From NCBI GenBank assembly GCA_002344975.1, contig DDUV01000071.1, positions 1 to 64,000 on the forward strand: a stretch of DNA of 64,000 nucleotides, in the 5' to 3' direction. Source of the stretch: Saprospiraceae bacterium UBA2329. Its GTDB lineage: Bacteria > Bacteroidota > Bacteroidia > Chitinophagales > Saprospiraceae. Positions within the stretch are counted from its first letter, which is position 1. Each line of letters begins with the position of its first letter. Below the pieces are notes generated by a model. That model ran no database searches. It had not been told where the DNA came from and saw only the letters and a list, made by a program, of their open reading frames with translations. Positions 53,070 through 60,185 of this stretch are shown here, piece after piece. The position numbers and the translations under genes were made by a program.

Positions 53070-54266
53070 ATGGCTACAGTTTCAAATTACTTCACGGGCA
53101 TTGCTGTAAAACGGTTGAGTGCCGTCGAAACGGATCCGAATACCTCGAATCAGCATGAGTTTAACGGGGTGGTTCAGATGGCCGCAATTTTCGGAAGAGA
53201 CCGGACCTCGATGCCTTGCAGATATTTGTATTTGGGAAATTATGAAGAAGAAACGGCTGTAGCCGACGGTTTTTTGACGTGGTATGATGCGCGAGAAAGA
53301 CATCCGAGTAGAACGGAGTACAGAATGTATTTTCAAAGCAACTGTGTAACTGAACTTTCTTCGGAAGGGGATATCCTTATTATTGGCAGGAGGCCGGAGG
53401 GTAACGCACTCGTTATTGTAATCAGGCAGGATAGTACATTTGAAAGGCAGGTATTATGGCTGTTCGGCATTACCAATGAAAACAATACTTTTTCTGTCGT
53501 TCCACTTGAAGGAGATCGCAATAAGGAAATTGGCTATGTTGAAAGAACAATATTAGAATCGATTGGCGTAGAAATTCAAGTACACGAAACGGATTTGCTT
53601 CCTGAAATCATTGAGAGATTTGGGCAGTCCTTTCCTTCAACGCGAAGATTTTCTGCATTTGCCAGAGAATTGACCGGCCGTGAAGTTTCGCCTGTTGAGG
53701 AGCCGGATAATGCAATATTGACATGGATTGACTTTGAAGAAAAGTTGTTTAAAACATTAGAAAGGCACATTGTACAAGGCAGGGTTACTCAAGGTTTTGA
53801 TAACGTAGATGATTTTATTGCCTTCTCACTCAGTGTTCATAATAGAAGAAAGTCAAGAGTAGGATTAGCTTTGGAACATCATTTGGAGGAGCTTTTTCGA
53901 GCCAATGAGATCACCTTCTCAAGAGGTCAAGTTACCGAAAATAAAGCCCGTCCGGATTTTATTTTTCCCAATATTGATTGTTATCATAATCCTGTATTTC
54001 CAGCGGAGCGACTTACTATGTTAGGCGCTAAATCAACATGTAAAGACAGGTGGAGGCAGGTGCTTTCGGAAGCAAGACTAATTGATGCAAAACATTTATT
54101 TACATTGGAGACAGGTATAAGCCAGAACCAGACAGATGAGATGAGGAGTAATAATCTTCAACTCATTTTGCCTGAAAAATTGCGTAGTACGTACTTGCCT
54201 ATACAACAATCTTGGCTAATGAATCTATCGGAATTTATCCATCTCGTTTCTGAAAGACAGCCATAA
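53070..54266 (+). CDS. EcoRII-like type II restriction endonuclease
   Basis: The 398-residue protein matches EcoRII (404 residues) in length and layout. The N-terminal half is the effector-DNA-binding region. The C-terminal catalytic part begins SVHNRRKSRVGLALEHHLEELF. PD-(D/E)XK residues are visible: Asp296 in ARPDFIFP, Lys321 in GAKSTCKDRWRQVLSEA, Arg327 in the same segment, and YH at 305-306. KHLFTLETGISQNQTDEM and LQLILPEKL also match the family. EcoRII cuts before CCWGG, and the Dcm-like methyltransferase next door supports the same target. The frame is open from 53025; the Met at 53070 follows the stop of the previous gene. AT-rich composition points to acquisition together with the next gene. 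Confidence 0.88.
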   Translation: MATVSNYFTGIAVKRLSAVETDPNTSNQHEFNGVVQMAAIFGRDRTSMPCRYLYLGNYEEETAVADGFLTWYDARERHPSRTEYRMYFQSNCVTELSSEGDILIIGRRPEGNALVIVIRQDSTFERQVLWLFGITNENNTFSVVPLEGDRNKEIGYVERTILESIGVEIQVHETDLLPEIIERFGQSFPSTRRFSAFARELTGREVSPVEEPDNAILTWIDFEEKLFKTLERHIVQGRVTQGFDNVDDFIAFSLSVHNRRKSRVGLALEHHLEELFRANEITFSRGQVTENKARPDFIFPNIDCYHNPVFPAERLTMLGAKSTCKDRWRQVLSEARLIDAKHLFTLETGISQNQTDEMRSNNLQLILPEKLRSTYLPIQQSWLMNLSEFIHLVSERQP

Positions 54267-54322
54267 TCTTGTCAACAAAACACTGGATTTAGGCTTATCT
54301 CACGAATAATAAAGCGATCTTT

Positions 54323-56053
54323 ATGGATGTGTTAACAAAGGAGCAGCGCAAAAAAAATATGCAGGCCATCAAGAGTAAAAACACCAAGATCGAGATTATT
54401 CTTGCAAAAGCATTATGGAGCAGAGGGTTTAGATATACGAAAAACAACAGTAAAATTTTTGGGAAACCTGATTTGGTTTTTTCTAAATACAAGATTGCTG
54501 TTTTTTGTGACAGCGAGTTTTTTCATGGAAAAGACTGGGAGACGGCTAAAAATAAAATAAAAAGCAATCAAGAGTTTTGGTTAAAAAAAATTAAGACGAA
54601 CATAATTCGCGACCATGAGGTCAACAAGCGGTTAGAGGAAGAAGGTTGGGTTGTACTCAGGTTTTGGGGGGAAGAAATCAAAAAGAACACAGATAGTTGT
54701 GTTTCAAAAATCACTAAAGTCATCATGGAGAGACAGGCTGTCAGGTACTCTGATATTCGAAGTAAATTGAGAATCGGAGAACCGAAAACAAAATACAACA
54801 CGGAGCTGGCAAATTTTACCCATTATCTACAAAATAAGGATAATGGAAGTGGACGCCATTTTGAAAATTTTGCAACCGAATTTATTGAGCAGGCTCAAAT
54901 GGTTGCAGAAGACTTAAATATTCAGTATGAATTGCCTATTGATTGGGATGTGCCTTTTCCTCCTCCCAAGCCCCCAAAGTTTCAATTTATTGACTTATTT
55001 GCAGGAATTGGCGGCTTTCGTCTCGCATTCCAACGTTTGGGAGGTAAATGCGTGTTTACTTCTGAGTGGAACCCGTTTTCGCAAAAGACTTATGAGGCCA
55101 ATTTTGGCGAAGTGCCATTTGGGGATATTACCAAAATTAATGAAACCCATATTCCCGACCATGATATATTGCTGGCGGGTTTTCCTTGTCAACCGTTTTC
55201 TATCGCAGGCGTGAGCAAGAAAAAAAGCCTTGGGTTAGAGCATGGCTTCAAAGATGAAGCACAAGGCACTTTGTTTTTTGATATTGTAAGGATATTAGAG
55301 GCTAAGAAGCCAAAAGCATTTATGCTTGAGAATGTAAAAAACCTCGTGTCACATGACAAGGGGAATACATTCAGAGTGATAAAAGGTGCTTTGTCTGAGC
55401 TGGGATACTCTATTTATTATCAGGTGCTTGATGGGAAATACTATGTCCCCCAACATAGAGAGCGAATTATTATTGTCGGGTTTAACTCGCAAATATTTAA
55501 TAGCCAAGAACAATTTAAATTCCCTGACAATCCTGACAAAGTGCAGATGATAAAAAATATTCTGGAATATGATGTTCCAGTTAAATATACGCTGACAGAT
55601 AAACTTTGGAAATATTTACAAGACTATGCCGCCAAACACAAAGAAAAAGGTAACGGATTCGGATTCGGATTAATTGACTTTGAGAGCGTTACACGGACAA
55701 TAAGTGCGAGATACTACAAAGATGGTTCAGAGATATTAATACCTCAAGCAGGCAAAAATCCTCGAAGATTAACCCCGCGAGAGTGTGCCAGATTGCAAGG
55801 TTACCCGGATAATTTTATTATACCGGTTTCCGACACCCAAGCTTACCGCCAATTCGGCAATTCAGTAGTTGTGCCTCTGATACAAGCCGTTGGGGATAAT
55901 ATTGTGGACGTGTTGATTAATTCTCATGCCTTATCTGTCGAAAAAAATATTTCCGACAAATATAAAGGAGCCTTTTCTGCGGGAGACGCTCAAAGTTTTG
56001 ATGAGCACACCCTTTCAATGCGCGAGGAATGGAGCAATATTTGTGACCGTTAG
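54323..56053 (+). CDS. Fusion of a Vsr-like mismatch endonuclease and a Dcm-like cytosine-5 methyltransferase
   Basis: Residues 1-135 are a Vsr (very short patch repair) domain: LTKEQRKKNMQAIKSKNTKIE, Asp50 in FGKPDLVF, VFCDSEFFHGKDW with His68, and RDHEVNKRLEEEGWVVLRFW. Vsr nicks T:G mismatches made when methylated cytosine deaminates. After a linker (136-215) comes a complete C5 methyltransferase. It has FIDLFAGIGGFRLAF (motif I), AGFPCQPFSIAG with catalytic Cys289, LENVKN (336-340), QHRERIIIVGF, PRECARLQGYPD and QFGNSVVVP. GFKDEAQGTLFFDIVRIL is typical of the CCWGG-specific Dcm branch. In E. coli vsr and dcm are two overlapping genes; here they are one protein. Compared with E. coli Vsr from memory, the zinc cysteines are not conserved. 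Confidence 0.88.
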   Translation: MDVLTKEQRKKNMQAIKSKNTKIEIILAKALWSRGFRYTKNNSKIFGKPDLVFSKYKIAVFCDSEFFHGKDWETAKNKIKSNQEFWLKKIKTNIIRDHEVNKRLEEEGWVVLRFWGEEIKKNTDSCVSKITKVIMERQAVRYSDIRSKLRIGEPKTKYNTELANFTHYLQNKDNGSGRHFENFATEFIEQAQMVAEDLNIQYELPIDWDVPFPPPKPPKFQFIDLFAGIGGFRLAFQRLGGKCVFTSEWNPFSQKTYEANFGEVPFGDITKINETHIPDHDILLAGFPCQPFSIAGVSKKKSLGLEHGFKDEAQGTLFFDIVRILEAKKPKAFMLENVKNLVSHDKGNTFRVIKGALSELGYSIYYQVLDGKYYVPQHRERIIIVGFNSQIFNSQEQFKFPDNPDKVQMIKNILEYDVPVKYTLTDKLWKYLQDYAAKHKEKGNGFGFGLIDFESVTRTISARYYKDGSEILIPQAGKNPRRLTPRECARLQGYPDNFIIPVSDTQAYRQFGNSVVVPLIQAVGDNIVDVLINSHALSVEKNISDKYKGAFSAGDAQSFDEHTLSMREEWSNICDR

Positions 56054-56075
56054 GCAAGGGTGTTCTTTCCCCCCA

Positions 56076-57713
56076 TCACGCCAAATACTTCCCCACAATA
56101 GGCATGCGCCGCCCCACGCCGAATGCCTTTCCGGACACGCGCAGAATCGGAGGCGTTTGGTGCCGCTTGAACTCGTTGATGTTCACCAAGCGCAATACGC
56201 GCCGGACGAGCGCTTCTTCAAATCCCATTTCGATGAGGTCTTGCGGACTTTGATGCCGGTCTATATACTGGTAGAGAATCTGATCGAGGATATCGTATTC
56301 CGGCAGGCTGTCGGAATCTTTTTGGTTGGGACGCAGCTCGGCACTCGGCGGCTTCACGATGCTGTTGCGCGGAATGACCTCGCCGTCTTTGTTGATGTAT
56401 TCCGCCAATTGGTACACCTCGGTTTTATACACATCGCCCAGCACAGAAAGCCCGCCGCACATGTCGCCGTACAAAGTGCCGTAGCCCACGGCGGCCTCGC
56501 TTTTGTTGCTGGTATTGAGCAGGATCGGCCCGAATTTATTGGAAAATCCCATCAGCAGCACCGCCCGGATGCGCGCCTGAAGGTTTTCTTCTGCCAGATC
56601 GAAAGGCCGACCCTCAAAGAACGGTTCCAGCGTTTGTAAAAAACTGTCATAAGCCGGGCCAATGGGCACTACGTCATATCGCATACCCAGATTTTCAGTC
56701 AATTGTCGGGCGTCGTCCACCGAATGGCCGGAGGAGAACTGAGAAGGCAGCAGCAGTCCGCGCACGTTTTCGGGGCCGAGCGCACGGGCAGCCAGTACAG
56801 CCGTCACAGCAGAATCAATGCCGCCGGAGAGACCGAGGATGGCCTGTCTGAGGCCGAGTTTGCCAAAATAATCGCGCAGACCCAGCAACAGTGCATCGTG
56901 GATGAGGCGGTATTTTTCTTTGGGCTGTTCGCCTGGGCCGGGCTGCGTGAGCACCTCATTCAGATCATAAGTGCGCACACATTCCTCAAAATAAGGCAGT
57001 TCGTCAAAAATCTTTCCGCCGGGCCTTGCTACCATCGAGCCGCCGTCGAAGATAAGCTCGGTTTGCGCACCCACCTGATTAACGTAAAACATGGGGATGC
57101 CGTAGCGCTCCACATTGGCTTTGACCACCGAAATGCGGCCATGCGAATGTGCGTAATTGAACGGCGAGGCCGAGAGGTTGATGATGAGATCGGGTTGCAG
57201 GGGCGCCATTTCATCCAAAGGGCAAACCGTATAAAGCGGGTTCTCATTGCCGATGTTCCAGATGTCTTCGCAGATCGTGACGGCGATGCGCTTTCCTTTG
57301 AACTCCAACACTCTGAACTGCGTAGCCGGCTCGAAATAGCGGTACTCATCGAACACGTCGTAGGTGGGCAGCAGGGTTTTGTGCTGTACGAAACGCACTG
57401 CACCCTCGGCCAGAAAATAAGCGGAATTGTAGAGGTCTTTGCCCTCCGGCACCGGATTGCGCGTCGGCGATCCCACCAAAATGGCAATGCCTCGCGCGGC
57501 CTCGGCCAGGCGCTGTACGGCAGCATCGGCCAAGTGGACGAAGTCGTCGAATTCGAGAAAATCCCGGGGCGGATACCCGCAGGTAGAGAGTTCAGGAAAC
57601 ACCACGATGTCGGCGCCCTGCAATTTAGCCTCCTCTACGGCGGCGAGCATACGGGCTACATTGCCCTCAAAATGGCCGATGTGGGCATTGATTTGCGCCA
57701 GTGCGATTTTCAT
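56076..57713 (-). CDS. nadE: Glutamine-dependent NAD+ synthetase
   Basis: NadE makes NAD+ from nicotinic acid adenine dinucleotide. The 545-residue form carries an N-terminal nitrilase-like glutaminase with Glu41, Lys112 and Cys148 (in TICEDIW). The ammonia it releases is passed to a C-terminal synthetase with the pyrophosphatase loop LGLSGGIDSAVTAVLAA. NTSNKSEAAVGYGTLYGDMCGGLSVLGDVYKTEVY and LRPNQKDSDSLPEYDILD are further landmarks. All catalytic residues are visible. The start codon shares one base with the stop of the upstream lipoprotein gene (57713), so the two are coupled. Confidence 0.95.
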   Translation of the reverse strand: MKIALAQINAHIGHFEGNVARMLAAVEEAKLQGADIVVFPELSTCGYPPRDFLEFDDFVHLADAAVQRLAEAARGIAILVGSPTRNPVPEGKDLYNSAYFLAEGAVRFVQHKTLLPTYDVFDEYRYFEPATQFRVLEFKGKRIAVTICEDIWNIGNENPLYTVCPLDEMAPLQPDLIINLSASPFNYAHSHGRISVVKANVERYGIPMFYVNQVGAQTELIFDGGSMVARPGGKIFDELPYFEECVRTYDLNEVLTQPGPGEQPKEKYRLIHDALLLGLRDYFGKLGLRQAILGLSGGIDSAVTAVLAARALGPENVRGLLLPSQFSSGHSVDDARQLTENLGMRYDVVPIGPAYDSFLQTLEPFFEGRPFDLAEENLQARIRAVLLMGFSNKFGPILLNTSNKSEAAVGYGTLYGDMCGGLSVLGDVYKTEVYQLAEYINKDGEVIPRNSIVKPPSAELRPNQKDSDSLPEYDILDQILYQYIDRHQSPQDLIEMGFEEALVRRVLRLVNINEFKRHQTPPILRVSGKAFGVGRRMPIVGKYLA

Positions 57714-58420
57714 TATTTTCGGGCGGTGATGATGTACTGATAATCGAGCGAAGTATCATTGGTGGCAATGTCGCGGTAGCCGGCCTCGTAGAGTTCATCT
57801 TCGGCCTGGAAAAGCGGTACGCGAATGTCCTGCGGCGGCCCCAGCGGCATACGTTTTTTCTTGAAGTCCACGATGAGCAGGCGGCCTCCGTCGGAAAGCC
57901 CGTTTTTGAGATTGCGCAGGTAGCCCACCCGGTCTTTGATGTACATGTAAGTATTGACGATGACAATCACATCGGCCTCGCCGGGGCGAAGGTTGGGATC
58001 GTTGGGCTTGGCCAAGCGGGTTTCGAGTCGCGATTGAATATCGGCGGGCAATTCCAATTTTTTGAGGCTGTCCAAATGACTGACGAAGCGCGGGTCAATG
58101 TCAATGGCCACTACCTTTTGGGCAACGGTAGCCATACGGAGCGAGAAAAAGCCGGTGCCTGCGCCGATGTCGGCCACGGTTTTGTCTTTCAGATCGCCCA
58201 ATTGCTGCAACACCAGATCGGGCTTTTGCCAGATCACGCGGTTGGTATTGAGGTAGTCTTCTGCAATGCCGGGCTTGCGGGCCGGAGATTCAGCGGCCTG
58301 ATCGGTGTTATCCGCAGAGGGCGGGGGCAGCGCGGGCGCCGATTCTTGCCGGCAACCCGACAAAATGATGAGAGTGAAAAAGAGCAGCGCAGCAACCGAC
58401 GCCGGAAAGTATTTTCGCAT
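57713..58420 (-). CDS. Lipoprotein with a class I methyltransferase fold
   Basis: The 235-residue protein begins with a lipoprotein signal (MRKYFPASVAALLFFTLIILSGC, lipid site Cys23). A Pro/Ala-rich linker follows, then a Rossmann methyltransferase core: KTVADIGAGTGFFSLRMA (motif I), VVAIDIDPRFVSHLD (strand 2 with an acidic end), GEADVIVIVNTYMYI (motif IV region) and GGRLLIVDFKKKRMP. The SAM-binding residues look intact. That is puzzling because SAM is not expected outside the cytoplasm. Similar signal-bearing proteins occur in other Bacteroidota. It shares a base with nadE and is probably cotranscribed with it. A role in NAD metabolism is only a guess from position. Confidence 0.75.
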   Translation of the reverse strand: MRKYFPASVAALLFFTLIILSGCRQESAPALPPPSADNTDQAAESPARKPGIAEDYLNTNRVIWQKPDLVLQQLGDLKDKTVADIGAGTGFFSLRMATVAQKVVAIDIDPRFVSHLDSLKKLELPADIQSRLETRLAKPNDPNLRPGEADVIVIVNTYMYIKDRVGYLRNLKNGLSDGGRLLIVDFKKKRMPLGPPQDIRVPLFQAEDELYEAGYRDIATNDTSLDYQYIITARK

Positions 58421-58470
58421 ACCTGAAACCTTTTAAAGCGGATGTACCAAAGTTGGTGTAAAAGGGCGCT

Positions 58471-58574
58471 AAAAAAATAGATTTTCATTTTCGCCAAAGG
58501 ATTTGCCAAGTAAACGCTTCATTTCAAGTGTCTTGGCAAATCCTTTGGCCTGAAGAAAATGAAAATCTATTTTT
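58471..58574 (-). terminator. Exceptionally long stem-loop terminator
   Basis: An outer pair of 20-bp arms (58473-58492 with 58555-58574) and an inner pair of 18-bp arms (58493-58510 with 58532-58549) are all perfectly complementary. Only a 5-nt bulge (58550-58554) interrupts the stem, and the loop is 21 nt. On the minus strand the stem runs into seven T (58477-58471), as an intrinsic terminator for the T9SS gene upstream would. A stem of 38 bp is far longer than usual, so it may also be a relic of a small palindromic element. Confidence 0.75.
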
Positions 58575-58636
58575 GCCCACTACAAAGGTATGTTGCCCGG
58601 CGGAATGTTGGGATGTTTAGAGGGGATTTTTGTGTG

Positions 58637-59992
58637 TTACCTCCACACCACCCTTCTCGCCGTCACGCCTGCCTCGCTGTGCAGCAACAGCGTATAAACA
58701 CCGGCGGGCAGTGTTCCCCGCTCGATGTGGGCAATTGGGGTGGCAACGGGAATGGTGCGAAGCGCCTTGCCGGCGGCATCGAGCAACACAATTTGCTGAA
58801 TCGCTGCGCCCCGACTCGTCACGCTGACCGCATCTGTGGCCGGGTTGGGAAAAACAATTGCCTCCCAATCTTTCCAGCTTTCGCGCACGGCGGTAGTTGC
58901 ATCGTATTCGTACAACTCGGCTGTGCCGGGATAGAGCAGGAGATTCGGAGCGTTGATTTCAGCATAAAAGGAGCGAAATTCCAGTAGAGCGCCGTCGGGG
59001 CGATAGGCCCAGGTACTCTCGTTGATGGGATTGAGGCTGCCGAGGGCATTGTTCCAGTTTTCAAAAGTCATGGCGGTCAGTTGTCCGACGGCATTGTAGC
59101 GAGTGCTGCGGCGGTAGCTGGGGTGCGAAGCGGTTGCATCGCCCAGTTCGATGGTTTCAGTGGGCGTGTAGGTGTAGGCTATGACCGAAACAAGGCCCCA
59201 TTGCTGTTGAAGATCGAACCATCCGAATCGGCGGCGCTCGTCCACACGCTCGTCGGCATCGGTGTAGAAATACTCGTCGCGGTGCTGTTTGGCCCAGTCG
59301 TTGCTGATGGAATAAACCACCGCCTCATACTCTTCGGACTCCAAGCGGCCGGCGGTATCGTACTCGTAGCGGTAGCGGTATGAAGTTTGGGGAACGCCTG
59401 TTTCCGAGTTGAAATGCCGCAGGTTTTCGATGCGTTTACCCTGGGTATTATAAGTGTTCAGGATTTCTGTTCTCACAATCCAGGCGTTTCCGCTGCGGTT
59501 TTCCTCGCGCTGAGAAAGTATCTGGAGGTCTGTTGTATAGGAGGTTCGGCGGCGTTGGGCGATGCTCCAGCTCTGGCCGTTGAAATATTCGAGCGTCCAC
59601 AGCGAGTCGAGCAGGCCGGAGTGGTAATAGTAGCGCTCCCGCGATGTATTTTGCCAGACGGCGCTGGTTGCGTTCCAGTATCCGTTTCTGATCTCGCGCA
59701 GGCGGCCATCGTCGGCATAGTCGTATTCAGTGCGTTCGGAGACGGCAAATTGTTGATTCGATTCGCTCCACACCTCTTTGACGGATTGGCTGAGGCGTTG
59801 CTGCGCGTCATAAGTGTGCGTCAGGCGGCGGTTGTTGACCAAAGGTCCCTGCCATTCGTTGTTGGCTTGAAAGACAACCCGATAGGGCTTGGGCGAGCCG
59901 GGCAAGGCTTGAGCCTGAAGGGCGTGCGAGCCGGCGAACAGGAAGCCGAGCACGGTGAGGATGTTGGTAATAAAAGAAAGACGTAGTAGCAT
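58637..59992 (-). CDS. T9SS-exported protein with RHS/YD-like repeats
   Basis: The 451-residue protein has a signal peptide (MLLRLSFITNILTVLGFLFAGSHALQAQ). The body is a series of strand pairs with Tyr-rich phrases: RLTHTYDAQQRLSQSV, RTEYDYADDGRLREIRNGYW, ILNTYNTQGKRIENL and YRYEYDTAGRLESEEYEA. This is the YD-repeat pattern of RHS-like proteins in a weak form. The end is a T9SS type A sorting domain (VFPNPATDAVSV ... LPAGVYTLLL). It should be displayed or released at the surface; its function is unknown. The frame is open to 60049 but the signal peptide sets the start at 59992. Confidence 0.8.
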   Translation of the reverse strand: MLLRLSFITNILTVLGFLFAGSHALQAQALPGSPKPYRVVFQANNEWQGPLVNNRRLTHTYDAQQRLSQSVKEVWSESNQQFAVSERTEYDYADDGRLREIRNGYWNATSAVWQNTSRERYYYHSGLLDSLWTLEYFNGQSWSIAQRRRTSYTTDLQILSQREENRSGNAWIVRTEILNTYNTQGKRIENLRHFNSETGVPQTSYRYRYEYDTAGRLESEEYEAVVYSISNDWAKQHRDEYFYTDADERVDERRRFGWFDLQQQWGLVSVIAYTYTPTETIELGDATASHPSYRRSTRYNAVGQLTAMTFENWNNALGSLNPINESTWAYRPDGALLEFRSFYAEINAPNLLLYPGTAELYEYDATTAVRESWKDWEAIVFPNPATDAVSVTSRGAAIQQIVLLDAAGKALRTIPVATPIAHIERGTLPAGVYTLLLHSEAGVTARRVVWR

Positions 59993-60185
59993 GATGTGGA
60001 TGTTTTTTTTAAGATTTAAGGAAGTAAAACCAAATGCCCGGCAGCCCACAGGTGGAGCGCGTACAGGAGCAAAAAGAAGATTTTTTTTCGCGGCATGGCT
60101 GTGTATTTTTTCAATTTTTTCAAAAACGGTCGGAGCGTTTCTGCCGCCCCGACCTTCAGAAAAATATCATCCTTTCGGAGTCATA

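Noticed and set aside
53070..56053. CCWGG avoidance in the window as proof of the EcoRII-type system
   Set aside because: CCAGG and CCTGG sites are easily found by eye, and I cannot count them reliably or compare with expectation, so no claim is made.
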